Source: Erythrobacter sp. ANT-B3C2 (GTDB taxonomy: Bacteria; Pseudomonadota; Alphaproteobacteria; Sphingomonadales; Sphingomonadaceae). Taken from it: DNA of 64,000 bases. The DNA is taken from NCBI GenBank assembly GCA_001683845.1, contig LXQI01000004.1, positions 1-64,000 on the forward strand. Direction: 5' to 3'. Made by a program: the position numbers and the translations under genes. The notes under the pieces were generated by a model. The model did not search any database and was not told the origin of the DNA. It saw only the letters and a list, made by a program, of their open reading frames with translations. Positions 1 to 10,418 of the stretch are shown in pieces (within the stretch, counting starts at the first letter, position 1; each line of letters begins with the position of its first letter).

Positions 1-387
1 CCACGTGCCATCGCGCTGCGTGATCCACCCCCCGGCCGACTTCATGTGGTCCAGAAACGGAAACGACGAGCCGTAATAAGCATTGCCATCCAAATTCGCA
101 CCAACTTGCATCTCGGCCGCATTGACATACGGTGCGGGACTGGTGGTGGGGGCAGGCGCAGGCGCCATGGTTGGGGCAGGCGGTGCAACGGCAGTCTCTT
201 GTGCAGCTGACGGCACGGCGCCATTCTGCGCGCAATCCGCGGCCATCAGCGGCAAGCTGAGCACTGCGGCGCTCAGCCATCTGGAGTTCTTCTTCTTGCC
301 AAGACCGCTTAGACGGCCGGCTAGCGAAGACGCTTCCGCGGTTCGATCGACAACAATGGGCGGCAGGGGAAGGAGCGGGAATTGCAT
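1..387 (-). CDS. Exported protein of unknown function, N-terminal part (runs off left edge)
   Basis: The frame is open from an ATG at 387 to base 1 (129 codons) with no stop, so the C-terminus lies outside the window. Residues about 30-53 look like a signal sequence: basic KKK followed by a hydrophobic stretch. A Pro/Ala/Thr-rich linker follows (PPAPTMAPAPAPTTSPAP), typical of a disordered spacer between an export signal and a folded domain. The visible start of the folded part contains GANLDGNAYYGSSFPFLDHM, which reads like the first strand of a secreted domain. I do not recognise the family; an extracellular carbohydrate-active protein is a guess. The ATG sits well upstream of the hydrophobic core, so the true start may be further inside. 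Confidence 0.55.
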   Translation of the reverse strand, partial: MQFPLLPLPPIVVDRTAEASSLAGRLSGLGKKKNSRWLSAAVLSLPLMAADCAQNGAVPSAAQETAVAPPAPTMAPAPAPTTSPAPYVNAAEMQVGANLDGNAYYGSSFPFLDHMKSAGGWITQRDGTW

Positions 388-515
388 GAGCGCGAGCTAC
401 CGCACACAGGGCTAAGAACGCCTCACGCCAGCCTACGTGTATTTACCTAATCGCCCCTCAGCGTACCCTCAGCAATTCGTCGCAGTATCGCTGCCGATCC
501 TAGCCCGGCAAGGCG

Positions 516-1007
516 TCAGTCCGGGCGGAAGCCCATGGCTGCGCCGTTCATGCAATAACGCTTTCCCGTGGGGCGGGGGCCGTCATCGAACACGTGGCCC
601 AGATGCCCGCCGCAATCCGCGCAATGGACCTCGGTGCGGGGAAAGCCGATCTTGAAATCGGTCTTCGTGCCCACTGAGCCCGGTAGCGGGCGGAAGAAGC
701 TCGGCCAGCCGGTATTGCTTTCGAACTTGGTCGTGCTGGCGAACAGCGCATTGCCGCATCCGGCGCAGGCATAGGTGCCCCGGCGCTGCTCATCGTTCAG
801 GGCCGAGGAATAGGGCCGTTCGGTGCCCTCTTCGCGCAGGATGGCGAACTGGGCACGGGTCAGCTTCTGACGCCAGGCCGCCTCGCTCATCGTCACCGGG
901 AAGCTCTTGGCCTCCGCCGCGCTGCCACACGCGGCTAGGACGGGCGCGGCGATGCCGGCGCCGAGCCAACCAAGGAGCGCGCGGCGAGTGGGTGTCTGGT
1001 CTACCAT
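516..1007 (-). CDS. msrB: Peptide-methionine (R)-S-oxide reductase MsrB, exported form
   Basis: Reduces methionine-R-sulfoxide in oxidised proteins. The 163-residue product has two zinc-binding CxxC pairs (CAGC and CADC), the conserved GWPSFF block and the catalytic Cys in RYCMN near the C-terminus (about C152). It starts with a twin-arginine-like leader (TRRALLGWLGAG) ending in LAAC at residue 27. It is therefore probably exported, perhaps as a lipoprotein, which differs from the usual cytoplasmic MsrB. The ATG at 1007 was chosen because it places the RR motif near the N-terminus; upstream in-frame codons only add basic residues. queG diverges from its 5' side. Confidence 0.9.
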   Translation of the reverse strand: MVDQTPTRRALLGWLGAGIAAPVLAACGSAAEAKSFPVTMSEAAWRQKLTRAQFAILREEGTERPYSSALNDEQRRGTYACAGCGNALFASTTKFESNTGWPSFFRPLPGSVGTKTDFKIGFPRTEVHCADCGGHLGHVFDDGPRPTGKRYCMNGAAMGFRPD

Positions 1008-1093
1008 GAGCGGGCGCCTAGACCGGCGGTTCCGAACGCCGGCTGAATGGGTGCGCATTGTCGGCGGGGCCGCCAGCGCCTAGCTCCGCTTGC

Positions 1094-2185
1094 ATGGAGG
1101 CGATGGATGAAGAGCAGCTCGCGGCGTTGAAGGGGCGAATGCAGGCGCAGGCCGGCGCGCTCGGCTTCGTGTCCGTGGGCATCGCGCCGGCGGCGGACGA
1201 TCCGCTGCGCGCCCGGCGACTGCACGAATGGCTGGCCACGGGTGCGCACGGGCAGATGGAGTGGATGCAGACGCGCGCCACCCAGCGTAAGGGGCCGCAG
1301 AGCCTGTGGCCCGAGGCGCAAAGCGTCATCGCGCTCGGCATGAGCTATGCGCCGGGCCACGATCCGCTGGCGCTGGCGGGAGATGCGGAACGGGCGCGGA
1401 TCTCAGTCTATGCGCAGGGGCGCGATTATCACGACGTGGTGAAGAAGGCACTAAAGGCGCTCGCCCGCTGGCTGGTGGCGGAGGCGGAGGGCGCGGGGCT
1501 GGAGTGTGCGCTTAAGGTGTTTGTCGATACCGCGCCGGTGATGGAGAAGCCGCTGGGCGAGGCCGCCGGGATCGGCTGGCAGGGCAAGCACACCAATCTG
1601 GTCAGCCGCAGCCACGGCAGCTGGCTGTTCCTCGGCGCGATCTACACGACGCTGCCCTTTGCGCCCGATCCGCCCCATGCGGACCGCTGCGGAACCTGCC
1701 GCGCGTGTCAGGATGCCTGCCCGACCGACGCCTTTCCGAGCCCCTACCGGCTGGATGCGCGGCGGTGCATCTCGTACCTGACGATCGAACATGCCGGGCC
1801 TATCCCGCACGAGTTTCGCAGTGCGATGGGCAACCGCATCTATGGCTGCGACGATTGCCTGGCGGTGTGCCCGTGGAACCGCTTTGCGGCCGTCGCCGCG
1901 CGCCACCAGGCCTTCGTGCCGCGGGCCGAACTGGTCGCGCCTCGCCTAGCTGAGCTACTGGCGCTCGATGATGCGGGCTTCCGGCGGCTGTTCTCGGGCT
2001 CGCCGATCAAGCGGATCGGGCGCAACCGATTCGTGCGCAACTGCCTCATCGCAGCCGGAAATAGCGGCAATCCGACCCTCTGCGCGCCCGTCGCCGCGCT
2101 GGTGGGCGATGCCGATCCAGTGGTGGCGGAGGCGGCCGGTTGGGCGCGCGCGCGGCTTACAGCAGATCGGCCAGCGGCCGCGTAG
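1094..2185 (+). CDS. queG: Epoxyqueuosine reductase QueG
   Basis: Catalyses the last step of queuosine formation in tRNA, reducing epoxyqueuosine with cobalamin and two [4Fe-4S] clusters. The ferredoxin-like cluster ligands are visible as [12 protein letters not shown] (about residue 199 on) and [11 protein letters not shown] (about residue 252 on). The region from about residue 130 ([20 protein letters not shown]) is the family core. Length (about 363 aa) fits the family. ATGs occur at 1094 and 1103; the first is used here and the choice is not certain. The 3' end overlaps the convergent flavoprotein gene by 29 bp. Confidence 0.93.
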   Translation: MEAMDEEQLAALKGRMQAQAGALGFVSVGIAPAADDPLRARRLHEWLATGAHGQMEWMQTRATQRKGPQSLWPEAQSVIALGMSYAPGHDPLALAGDAERARISVYAQGRDYHDVVKKALKALARWLVAEAEGAGLECALKVFVDTAPVMEKPLGEAAGIGWQGKHTNLVSRSHGSWLFLGAIYTTLPFAPDPPHADRCGTCRACQDACPTDAFPSPYRLDARRCISYLTIEHAGPIPHEFRSAMGNRIYGCDDCLAVCPWNRFAAVAARHQAFVPRAELVAPRLAELLALDDAGFRRLFSGSPIKRIGRNRFVRNCLIAAGNSGNPTLCAPVAALVGDADPVVAEAAGWARARLTADRPAAA

Positions 2186-3401
2186 GATCGAGCACCGTCT
2201 GCGGATCGACCATCGCGCGCGCCTCCACCAGCTTGCGGCCCTGCACGTAGTCTTTCACGTTGTTCACGCAATCGATCGCCGCGAAGCGCCCGGCCTTGAG
2301 ATATACCACCGAGAAGCTGCGCTCCTCCGGGCGTCCGCGCAGCACGGTGGCATCATGGCCGAGGCTGAGGCCAGAGGTCTGCAACCGTAAATCATACTGG
2401 TTTGACCAGAACCACGGCACCGCCTCGTAGGGCACGGGATCGCCGGAGATCGCGCGTGCGGCCACATGGGCCATGTCGTGCGCGTTCTGCACGCTTTCGA
2501 GGCGGATCACCGCGCCGTCGGCGTACGCATTGGAATGGGCGGCGCAATCGCCGATGGCGTAGACATCGGGCAGGCTGGTGCGGCAGAACTCGTCCACATC
2601 CACCCCGTCGGCGCCCGCTGCGCCGGCGGCGATCAGCGGGCCGATCGCGGGTACGATGCCGATGCCGGCGACCAAGATATCGCACGGGATCGTCTCGCCG
2701 CCCGCGAGGCGCACAGCGGTAACTCGGCCTTCGCCCTCGATTTTCTCGAGCCCGGTCTCGAGGCGGATCTCGACACCGTGCGTGCGGTGCTCGGCCGCGT
2801 AAAAGCGCGACAGATCCTCGCCGGCAACCCGCGAAAGCAGCCGGTCGCGCGCTTCGATCAGCGTCACCGCGCAGCCGATGCCCCGGAGCACCGCGGCCGC
2901 TTCCAGCCCGACATAGCCGCCGCCGACCACCACCACCCGCCGGGCGCCCGCAGCCAGCTCCGCGATCAGTCGATCGGTATCGGGCTTGTCGCGCAAGGCG
3001 TGGTTGCCCGGTAAATGCGCGCCGGGGCAGCTGAGCCGGCGCGGATCGCCGCCTGCGGCCCATATGAGCGTGCCGTAGGTGATGGCCTCGCCACCGGCGA
3101 CCGCGAGCGTCTTGGCCAAAGGATCGACCCGGATCACGTTGGTGCCCAGCCGCAAGCCGATGGCGCGCTCTTCCCAGAAAGCGGGTGGGCGGATCAGCAT
3201 GCGCTCGAACGGCTTGGTGCCCGAGAGGTAATCCTTGGAGAGCGGCGGGCGCTCGTAGGGGGGCATCTTGTCGCGCCCGACCAGCAGGATCGAGCCGGCA
3301 AAACCGCGCTGGCGCAGGGCGATCGCTGCCTGCGCGCCGCCATGGCCCGTGCCGACGACGACGATGTCCGCCCGGTTGGCTGGCGCCGTGCTGTCGCTCA
3401 T
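2157..3401 (-). CDS. FAD/NAD(P)H ferredoxin (rubredoxin)-reductase-like oxidoreductase
   Basis: A 414-residue two-dinucleotide-binding-domain flavoprotein. The N-terminal FAD-binding Rossmann motif is GTGHGG (about residues 17-22). A second NAD(P)H-binding motif GGGYVG lies near residue 158, and the FAD-binding YAIGDCA near residue 282. [15 protein letters not shown] is characteristic of the ferredoxin reductase family that feeds Rieske oxygenases and cytochrome P450s (ThcD/AlkT/BphA4 type). No ferredoxin or oxygenase gene is adjacent, so the electron acceptor is unknown. Its stop overlaps the queG end (convergent). It is 105 bp upstream of the gdhB stop on the opposite side. Confidence 0.88.
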   Translation of the reverse strand: MSDSTAPANRADIVVVGTGHGGAQAAIALRQRGFAGSILLVGRDKMPPYERPPLSKDYLSGTKPFERMLIRPPAFWEERAIGLRLGTNVIRVDPLAKTLAVAGGEAITYGTLIWAAGGDPRRLSCPGAHLPGNHALRDKPDTDRLIAELAAGARRVVVVGGGYVGLEAAAVLRGIGCAVTLIEARDRLLSRVAGEDLSRFYAAEHRTHGVEIRLETGLEKIEGEGRVTAVRLAGGETIPCDILVAGIGIVPAIGPLIAAGAAGADGVDVDEFCRTSLPDVYAIGDCAAHSNAYADGAVIRLESVQNAHDMAHVAARAISGDPVPYEAVPWFWSNQYDLRLQTSGLSLGHDATVLRGRPEERSFSVVYLKAGRFAAIDCVNNVKDYVQGRKLVEARAMVDPQTVLDPTRPLADLL

Positions 3402-3506
3402 GGCGCGCTTACGGCCGTTTGCACCGGTTGGAAGCGCACCCGAAGCGGCTCCGCACCGGCGCGAAACGGCGCTGGAATGGCCCTACGAGGGACCCGCAAG
3501 GGTGGC

Positions 3507-6500
3507 TCACCGGCGCAGCAGATTGCGGGCCTGGCTGGCGATCTGCGCCAGCATGGTCACCGAGAGCGGTGCGGCGGTCGCCTGCGCGCGGGCGATCATC
3601 GCGCGGAAACTGCGGATCGCGTCGGCATGCTTGTCGGCCCAGGTGTCGATCCGGGCGAGCGGATCGGACATGCCCGGCTTGGGGCAGATCCGCCGCAGGA
3701 ACTCGAACCGCATCTGCTGAAAATCGCGCGCCAGCCCGGCGACCAGCAGCCGCTCCCACGGATCCGATGGGTTCATCACCGCGGCACGCGACTGGGCCCA
3801 ATCGAGCCCCAGCCGCTCGCCGAGCGCGATGAAGGCATTGGTCAGCACCACGGGCTGCACCTTGGTCTCGCGCGAGAGGCGCGAGAGGCCGATGGCCCCG
3901 TCCACCGCGAACAGGCAGGCGACCTTGATCGCCAGATCCTCGGGCGCACCGGCCTCCGCCAGCGCCTTGGCGATGGTCTCCGAATGCTCGCGCGCCTCGG
4001 CGGCGAGCAGATCGTCGACATGATCCATCAGCTCGGCCACCGCATCGGCCACCTCGCCGATCAGCGCCGAGGGGGCGAGCACCGCGCCGCCCGCGCGGAG
4101 CAGATCGGCCATGTGTCCGCGCAGCGCCACCGCCGCCTGATCGAACAGCATCAACCGCGCGCGCTCGGGCATGTCAGCAATGTCGATCGCGTGCCAGATC
4201 GGCTCCATGTTCAGCAGCTGCGTCGCCGAGACGAAGGCGGCGGCGGCATGGGCCAGGCTCGCGCCCTCCTCCTCGGCCAGTTCGAACGGGTGGACCAGGC
4301 CCATCCGGTTGACCATCTGGTTGGCGACGACCGTGGCGACGATCTCGCCGCGCAGCCGGTGATCGAGGATCTCTTGCCGGAGATCTTCCTGCATCCGCTC
4401 GGGGAAATCGTTCAGCAGCAGCGGCTCGGCGGCGCTGTCGGCCGCAAGGTCGCTCGCCTCGATCGCATCCTGCAGCACCAGCTTGGTGGTGGAGAGCAGC
4501 ACCGCCAGTTCGGGACGGGTGAGGCCGAGACCATCGCTCGCGCGGCGGGCCAGTTCCTCGCCGCTGGCAAGCCCCTCGCTGCGGCGATCGAGCTGGCCGA
4601 GGTCCTCCAGCGCCTCAATCAGGCGAGACTGCGAGGCCACCGCCTTGGCGCCGCCGGTCTGCGCGATGGACAGCGCTAGCGCCTGCAGCCGGTTGTCCTC
4701 CAGCACCAGCGCGGCGACTTCCTCGGTCATCTCCTCGAGCAGCGCGTTGCGGCGCTCTTCGGGCAGCGCGCCAGAGCGGACCGCGGGAGCGAGCGCGATC
4801 TTGATATTCACCTCGTTGTCCGAGCAGGCGACGCCGGCCGAATTGTCGATGAAATCGGTGTTGATCCGCCCGCCGCCTTCCGCTGCGCCTTCCAGCGCGA
4901 ACTCGATCCGGCCGGCCTGGGTGATGGCGAGGTTGGCGCCCTCGCCGATCACCCTCGCGCGCACCTCCGCGGCGTTCACCCGTAGCGTGTCGTTGGCCGG
5001 ATCGCCCACGTCGGCATGGCTCTGCTGGGTGGCCTTGATGTAGGTGCCGATGCCCCCGAACCAGATCAGGTCGACCGGCGCCTTGAGGATGGCGCTGATC
5101 AGCCCATCGGGATCGATCTCCTCCTGCTCCACGCCCAGCGCCGCGCGGGCTTCGGGCGAGAGGGCGATGGTCTTGAGCGTGCGCGGATAGATCCCGCCGC
5201 CCTTGGAGAGCAGCGTTTCGGAATAATCCGCCCAGCTGGAGCGGGGCAGTTGGTACAGCCGCTGGCGCTCGGCCCAGCTGGCCTGCGGATCGGGATCGGG
5301 ATCGATGAAGATGTGCCGGTGATCGAAGGTGGCGATCAGCCGCAGCGTCTTCGACAGCAGCATGCCATTGCCGAACACGTCGCCCGACATGTCGCCGCAG
5401 CCGACCACGCGGATGGCATCGCTCTGCACGTCCACGTCCAACTCGCGGAAGTGGCGCTGCACCGAGAGCCAGGCGCCGCGCGCAGTGATGCCCATCGCCT
5501 TGTGATCGTAGCCGTTGGAGCCGCCGCTGGCGAAGGCGTCGCCCAACCAGAAACCGCGTTCGAGCGCAATGGCATTGGCGGTGTCCGAAAAGCTGGCGGT
5601 GCCCTTGTCTGCGGCGACCACGAAATAGGGGTCCGGCCCATCATGCACCACCACGCCTTGCGGGTGCACCACCTTGCCATCGACGATGTTGTCGGTGACC
5701 GAGAGCAGCGTGCGGATGAACAGCTTGTAGCTCTCACGCCCCTCGGCGAACCAGGCATCGCGGTCCAGCGCCGGGTTGGGCAAGCGCTTGGGATAGAAGC
5801 CGCCCTTGGCGCCGGTGGGCACGATCACCGCATTCTTCACCCGCTGCGCTTTCATCAGGCCGAGGATCTCGGTGCGGAAATCATCGCGCCGGTCCGACCA
5901 GCGCAGGCCGCCGCGGGCCACCGGACCGGCGCGCAGGTGGATGCCTTCGACCGCGCGGGAATAGACGAAGATCTCGCGCCACGGCACCGGCGTGGGCAGG
6001 CCGGGGACCAGCGCGGGATCGAGCTTGAGCGCCAGCGCCTCGGCACTGGACGGAGCGAAGGCGTTGGTACGCAAGATCGCGCGCACGGCGGACCAGTAGA
6101 GCCGCAGCAACCGATCGTCGTTGATCGCCGAGACCTGTGCGAGGCCTTCGGTGATCCGCCGCTCGGCCGCCTGGGTGGCGGCCTGGCGATCGCCGGCGAA
6201 GCCCGGATCGTGGCGCGCGCGCAGCAGCTCGGTGAGCGCGGCGGTGACGGCGGGCGCGGCCCGCAGCGCCTCGACCACGGTGTAGATGGTAAAGGCGATG
6301 CTCGACTGGCGCAGGTAGCGGTAGAGCGCGCGCAGCCAGTCGGCCTCCTGCGCCACCAGCTGCGTGCCGGTGACCAGCCGGTTGAACACATCGTCTTCCG
6401 CGCGGCCGTTGATCACCGCGTTGATCGCCTGTTCGATCGGCGCGGCGCGATCCAGCAGCGGGGCGGCCTCGGCCTTGCCGGGCAGGCAGAGGCTGAAATC

Positions 6501-8252
6501 GTGGATCGTGCCACCATCCGCACCGGTCAACTCGGTGGGCAGTTCAGCCAGCACACGGAAGCCGAAATTCTCCAGCGCGGGCACCGCGTCCGACAGGGGC
6601 ATGGCCCCACCCAGCTGGTAGATCTTCAGCCGCAGTTGGTCGGGCGCGTCTGCCTCGTGCCGGTAGAGCCGCGCGTCGCGCTGCAGCGGGCGCTCCTCGT
6701 CGGCGATGCTCAGATGGCGCATCCGCTCGATATCCTGCGCCGCCTCGGCGGGGCCGTAAGCGCTGCGGTAGCCGACCGGAAAGGCATCGGCATAGCGCGC
6801 GGCGAGCGCGGCGGCGCGGGCCGGCTCCTCGGCATCAGCCAGCGCCGCCTCCACCGCGGCGGACCAGCCGCGCAGCATGGTTTGCAGCTTGGCATCGAGC
6901 GCCGCGCAATCGGGCTGGCCCACCTGGCCGCGGAAATCGAGCACGAAGCGCAGCATCGCCATGGTGCCGCCCTCCACCAGCAGGCTCCAGTCGAGCGTCT
7001 GCGCGCCGGTCTCGCGCTCCAGCAGCTCCTTGATCTGCAGCCGCACATTGGTCGAGAGCACATCGCGCGGGAGCCAGACGAAGGCGAACACATGCCGTTG
7101 CAGCGGCGCGAGCACCGTGGCGAGCCGCGGGCGGGGGCGGCTGCTGAGCGCCATCATGGCGATGGCCATGCGGGCAACGTCCTCGCTGGAAAAGCCGATG
7201 ATCAGGTCGTGCGGTAGCGCGGTGAGCGCGTGGACCAGCGTCTTGGCATCGTGGCTGCCGGGGGGGAAATCGAATTGTTCCATCATCGCGGCCAGCTGGC
7301 GGCGCAGCACGGGCACGTGATCGGGCGGGGTGGCCAGCGCGGCGCTGGTCCACATGCCGGCGTGGATGGAGAGCGCGGCGACCCGGCCCTCCTCGTGCAG
7401 CGGCACGACGAACAGATCGTAGGGCACGTGCCGCCGAACGCGCGAAATGCGGTTGGCCTTGATGATCAGCGGGGCGCGGCCGGGCTGGGCGCCTGTTTCT
7501 GAGGCTTTACCGTCGAACCAGGCGAAGGCGCGTTCGTAGGTTTCCTCCGCCAGCAGCCCACGCCTGCTGTTGCTGCACACGCCCAGCAGCTGCGAGCGTT
7601 CACCGTCGCGCGTGCGGGTGAGGTGGCCCAGTTGCGTGATCCGCCCGGCCGCCAGCCAGCGCAGCAGCGCCGCGCCCTCGGCATCGGCCAGCCGGTCGGC
7701 ATCCTGCTCCAGCAGCGCCTGCATCGCCGGCCAGTCGGTCACCGCGGCGCGGACGTCGGCCAGCGTGGCGGCCAGCTGCTGCTCGATCGCGCGGCGGACC
7801 TTTGCATCGAGCCGCGGCGTTTCAAGGTAGATCATCGATTCGTGCTTCTCGCCGGCCGAATCCTCTGCCGGGACCTCGGTCAGGCGGCCTTCCCCGTCGC
7901 GGCGAACGGGCACGATCGGGTGCACCAGCAGGTCGACCGCGAGTCCCTCCGCGGCGACGCCGGCGGTGACCGAATCGACCAGGAACGGCATGTCCGGATT
8001 GATGATGGCGAAGCGGGTGAAGCGTCGCTTCTCGTCATTCGCGGACCGCACTAGGAGCGCGGCCTCCTCGGGCCGCCGCTCGCGCGCCGCTTCGAACAGG
8101 AAGGCCGCGGCCTCGTCCAGCTGCAGATCGGAGAGCCGGTCCTCGCCGGGCAGCAGCGAGCGGGCGAGATGGGCGCGCAGGGCGTGGACGAGCTGCTGCT
8201 CGCCGGTGGAGAGCGGCGCCGAACTCGCGCCTGTGTGTTCGATGGTTGCCAT
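3507..8252 (-). CDS. gdhB: NAD-specific glutamate dehydrogenase, large (about 180 kDa) type
   Basis: Oxidatively deaminates glutamate to 2-oxoglutarate and ammonia, a mainly catabolic role. The product is 1581 residues, the size of the large tetrameric class. The catalytic domain is in the middle, with the conserved lysine segment GAKGGFYPKR at about residue 810 and the downstream nucleotide-binding region (CGDMSGDVFGNGML). The long N-terminal half carries the regulatory ACT-like segments known for this family. The ATG at 8252 is preceded by GGGAGC at good spacing. It lies 63 bp downstream of the luciferase-like gene on the same strand and may be read with it. It pairs functionally with gltBD (45.6-51.8 kb), which runs the assimilatory direction. 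Confidence 0.95.
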   Translation of the reverse strand: MATIEHTGASSAPLSTGEQQLVHALRAHLARSLLPGEDRLSDLQLDEAAAFLFEAARERRPEEAALLVRSANDEKRRFTRFAIINPDMPFLVDSVTAGVAAEGLAVDLLVHPIVPVRRDGEGRLTEVPAEDSAGEKHESMIYLETPRLDAKVRRAIEQQLAATLADVRAAVTDWPAMQALLEQDADRLADAEGAALLRWLAAGRITQLGHLTRTRDGERSQLLGVCSNSRRGLLAEETYERAFAWFDGKASETGAQPGRAPLIIKANRISRVRRHVPYDLFVVPLHEEGRVAALSIHAGMWTSAALATPPDHVPVLRRQLAAMMEQFDFPPGSHDAKTLVHALTALPHDLIIGFSSEDVARMAIAMMALSSRPRPRLATVLAPLQRHVFAFVWLPRDVLSTNVRLQIKELLERETGAQTLDWSLLVEGGTMAMLRFVLDFRGQVGQPDCAALDAKLQTMLRGWSAAVEAALADAEEPARAAALAARYADAFPVGYRSAYGPAEAAQDIERMRHLSIADEERPLQRDARLYRHEADAPDQLRLKIYQLGGAMPLSDAVPALENFGFRVLAELPTELTGADGGTIHDFSLCLPGKAEAAPLLDRAAPIEQAINAVINGRAEDDVFNRLVTGTQLVAQEADWLRALYRYLRQSSIAFTIYTVVEALRAAPAVTAALTELLRARHDPGFAGDRQAATQAAERRITEGLAQVSAINDDRLLRLYWSAVRAILRTNAFAPSSAEALALKLDPALVPGLPTPVPWREIFVYSRAVEGIHLRAGPVARGGLRWSDRRDDFRTEILGLMKAQRVKNAVIVPTGAKGGFYPKRLPNPALDRDAWFAEGRESYKLFIRTLLSVTDNIVDGKVVHPQGVVVHDGPDPYFVVAADKGTASFSDTANAIALERGFWLGDAFASGGSNGYDHKAMGITARGAWLSVQRHFRELDVDVQSDAIRVVGCGDMSGDVFGNGMLLSKTLRLIATFDHRHIFIDPDPDPQASWAERQRLYQLPRSSWADYSETLLSKGGGIYPRTLKTIALSPEARAALGVEQEEIDPDGLISAILKAPVDLIWFGGIGTYIKATQQSHADVGDPANDTLRVNAAEVRARVIGEGANLAITQAGRIEFALEGAAEGGGRINTDFIDNSAGVACSDNEVNIKIALAPAVRSGALPEERRNALLEEMTEEVAALVLEDNRLQALALSIAQTGGAKAVASQSRLIEALEDLGQLDRRSEGLASGEELARRASDGLGLTRPELAVLLSTTKLVLQDAIEASDLAADSAAEPLLLNDFPERMQEDLRQEILDHRLRGEIVATVVANQMVNRMGLVHPFELAEEEGASLAHAAAAFVSATQLLNMEPIWHAIDIADMPERARLMLFDQAAVALRGHMADLLRAGGAVLAPSALIGEVADAVAELMDHVDDLLAAEAREHSETIAKALAEAGAPEDLAIKVACLFAVDGAIGLSRLSRETKVQPVVLTNAFIALGERLGLDWAQSRAAVMNPSDPWERLLVAGLARDFQQMRFEFLRRICPKPGMSDPLARIDTWADKHADAIRSFRAMIARAQATAAPLSVTMLAQIASQARNLLRR

Positions 8253-8315
8253 AAGCCGCTCCCTTGCCGTGCGTTGGGCACAAGGACAATGGGCGGGTGC
8301 GCCGGGTCGTTCCGA

Positions 8316-9299
8316 TCAGGCGGCGAGCGCCTCGGTGGTGAGGGCGAGCGAGCGGTGGCGGGCGGCGGGATCGAAGGTAGCGCCCGAGGTGATGATCTCG
8401 TCCGCCCCGGTGCGCTGGAGGAAGCGGCCGATCCGCGCGCGCACCGTGGCCGGGGCCCCGACCGCGCGCGCAGTGGAGAGGTGCTCCAGCATGGCCTGTG
8501 CGGCGAGCGGCAGGCCGGCGCGGTAATCGGGCACGGGCGGGGGCAGCTGGCCCGGATCGCCGCTGCGCAGGCGCACGAAGCTCTGGTCCTGGCTTGAGGC
8601 AATGGTCTCGGCCTCGCGATCGGTCTCGGCGGCGATCACCGTCATCGCGGCCATCACGTGCGGGCGCTCCAGCGCGGGCGAGGCGCGGAACTGCTGGCGA
8701 TAGGTGGCCAGCGCCGCATCCAGCTGGGCGGGCGCGAAATGGCTGGCGAAGGCGTAGGGTAGACCCAGCTGTGCGGCGAGCTGGGCGCCGAACAGGCTGG
8801 AGCCGAGCATCCACAGGTCCACCCTCGCGCCCCGGCCCGGGGTGGCGACCACCGGCATTGCGGGATCGCCTTCGAGCAAGGCGCGCAGCTCGACCACGTC
8901 GTGCGGGAAGGCGCTGGCGGATTGGTGCAGATCCTTGCGCAGCGCGCGGGCGATTACCCCGCTGGCGCCGGGTGCGCGACCGAGCCCCAGATCGACTCGG
9001 CCGGGGAACAGAGCGTCCAGCGTGCCGAACTGCTCGGCGATGACGAAGGGGTTGTGGTTGGGCAGCATGATGCCGCCCGAGCCGATGCGGATGGTAGCCG
9101 TGGCATGGCCGACCGCGCCGAGCACCACCGCGGTCGCCCCGCCGGCGATGCCGGGCATAGCGTGGTGCTCGGCGACCCAAAAGCGGCGGTAGTTGGCGGC
9201 CTCGGCGGCCGCGGCCAGGCTGATGGTAGCGGCCAGCGCCTCGCCCACGGTGCCGCCTTCGCGCACCGGGACGAGATCGAGGACGGAGAGCGGGATCAC
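8316..9299 (-). CDS. LLM-class flavin-dependent oxidoreductase (luciferase-like)
   Basis: A 327-residue bacterial-luciferase-like monooxygenase, TIM-barrel fold, expected to use FMNH2 and O2. Visible family features are the N-terminal strand, the [14 protein letters not shown] block, the phosphate-binding region [18 protein letters not shown] and [12 protein letters not shown]. It matches the MsnO8-like subfamily; the substrate cannot be told. The start is GTG at 9299, overlapping the TGA of the upstream TPR gene (GTGA), so translation is probably coupled. No flavin reductase is adjacent. Confidence 0.88.
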   Translation of the reverse strand: MIPLSVLDLVPVREGGTVGEALAATISLAAAAEAANYRRFWVAEHHAMPGIAGGATAVVLGAVGHATATIRIGSGGIMLPNHNPFVIAEQFGTLDALFPGRVDLGLGRAPGASGVIARALRKDLHQSASAFPHDVVELRALLEGDPAMPVVATPGRGARVDLWMLGSSLFGAQLAAQLGLPYAFASHFAPAQLDAALATYRQQFRASPALERPHVMAAMTVIAAETDREAETIASSQDQSFVRLRSGDPGQLPPPVPDYRAGLPLAAQAMLEHLSTARAVGAPATVRARIGRFLQRTGADEIITSGATFDPAARHRSLALTTEALAA

Positions 9300-10099
9300 G
9301 GCTGGGGGGCGCCTTCGGTGGTCTGGACATCGAGTTGGGCGAGATAGGCGCGGGCGGCGGCGGCCTCGGGCGAGCCAGAAGCCGTAGCGACGATCGATTG
9401 CCAGCTGGCGCGCGCCGCCGCCTCGCGCCCGGCCAGCGCGGCGATCAGCCCGGCCTCGAGGCCAATCGCTGGCCCGAGCGCGGGGTCGGCCGGGGCGAGC
9501 GCGGCCGCGGTTTCGATCTGCGCCTGCGCTTCATCGAGCTGGTCCAGGCGGCGGGAGAGGGTGGCGGAGAGCAGCCACACGCCGGCATCCTGCGGCGTAA
9601 GGCGGCGAGCGGTTCCCAGCATCGCCGCGGCCTCGTCCGGGCGGTTCAGCGACACCAGCGCGCGGGCGGAATCGGCGGCGATCAGGCCCGTCTGCGCGGT
9701 CTCGCCAGCCGCTTCGGCATCGCTGCGGGCGAGGGTGAAGGCGGTGAGCGCGGCCTCGGCTCGCCCGTCTGCGAGAGCGGCATTGCCGGCCATCGCAGCG
9801 AGACGGGAGCGGGCGGCGACCGCACCGGCGGGCAACGCCTCGCGGGCGGCGAGGAAGGCGTCCTCGGCCGCCTGCCAGCGCAACAGGCTGGTGTAGACAA
9901 GGCCCAGGCAGTGCTGCGGCGCGCTGCGCGCAGGGCCCGCTGCCTCGGCGAGCCAGCCCGAGGCATTGACCAGCGCGGTCGGCGGATCGCGCCGGGCCTC
10001 CTCGGCACAGAGCGCCAGCCGGTCCTGTTCGAGCGTGGGTGGGGGCGCGGCGGCAATGGCAGCCTGGGCGACGAGCAGGGCGGAGGCGAGGGTGAGCAT
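9296..10099 (-). CDS. Periplasmic TPR-repeat protein of unknown function
   Basis: A 267-residue protein with an N-terminal signal peptide ([16 protein letters not shown]), followed by helical Ala/Leu/Glu-rich sequence with several tetratricopeptide-like repeats (for example [20 protein letters not shown] and the next [20 protein letters not shown]). Such proteins act as protein-protein scaffolds. Two cysteines near residues 31 and 64 could form a periplasmic disulfide. It overlaps the LLM gene start by 4 bp. Upstream lies the alpha/beta-hydrolase remnant. No specific function can be assigned. Confidence 0.75.
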   Translation of the reverse strand: MLTLASALLVAQAAIAAAPPPTLEQDRLALCAEEARRDPPTALVNASGWLAEAAGPARSAPQHCLGLVYTSLLRWQAAEDAFLAAREALPAGAVAARSRLAAMAGNAALADGRAEAALTAFTLARSDAEAAGETAQTGLIAADSARALVSLNRPDEAAAMLGTARRLTPQDAGVWLLSATLSRRLDQLDEAQAQIETAAALAPADPALGPAIGLEAGLIAALAGREAAARASWQSIVATASGSPEAAAARAYLAQLDVQTTEGAPQP

Positions 10100-10108
10100 G
10101 GGTCCCGG

Positions 10109-10405
10109 TCAGGCGAGGGAGGCGACGGTGCGCAGGAGGAGGGCGATGTCTTCGGGGCGCGAGAGGCGGTGGTCTGCGCCCTTGACCAGCGTCAGATGCA
10201 CGTCGGTTGAATGCAGGGCGGAAGCGAGGCGCAACGATGTTGCAACTGGCACCTCGGCATCTTGCTGGCCGTGCAGCAGGCGCACCGGTGCTTGGATGGC
10301 GAGCGGCTTTGCGAGGAGTTGCAAGCCCTGTGCATCGCGCCAGAAAGCAGGGTGCGTGGGGGTCGGATCGGGGCCGTAAGGGTTCTCGCGCAGCAGTGTT
10401 GGCAA
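10109..10405 (-). pseudogene. C-terminal remnant of an alpha/beta hydrolase
   Basis: The frame encodes about 98 residues resembling only the last third of an alpha/beta hydrolase. It keeps the catalytic-acid region (LLHGQQDAEVPVATSLRLA) and the catalytic histidine (GADHRLS). The nucleophile elbow GxSxG and the whole N-terminal core are missing. Upstream of LPTLLRENPYGPDP the frame runs straight into the holA stop region and no longer looks like a hydrolase, so an N-terminal deletion abutting the holA stop is the simplest reading. Only a TTG at 10405 could start translation. A small functional protein cannot be excluded, but half a catalytic triad makes an enzyme unlikely. Confidence 0.7.
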
Positions 10406-10418
10406 GGGCGGCGACCCG

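Noticed and set aside
3015-7217. Long open frames on the + strand opposite gdhB
   Set aside because: Their sequence is Arg/Gly/His-rich and mirrors codon bias of the real gene on the minus strand; gdhB has family motifs throughout.
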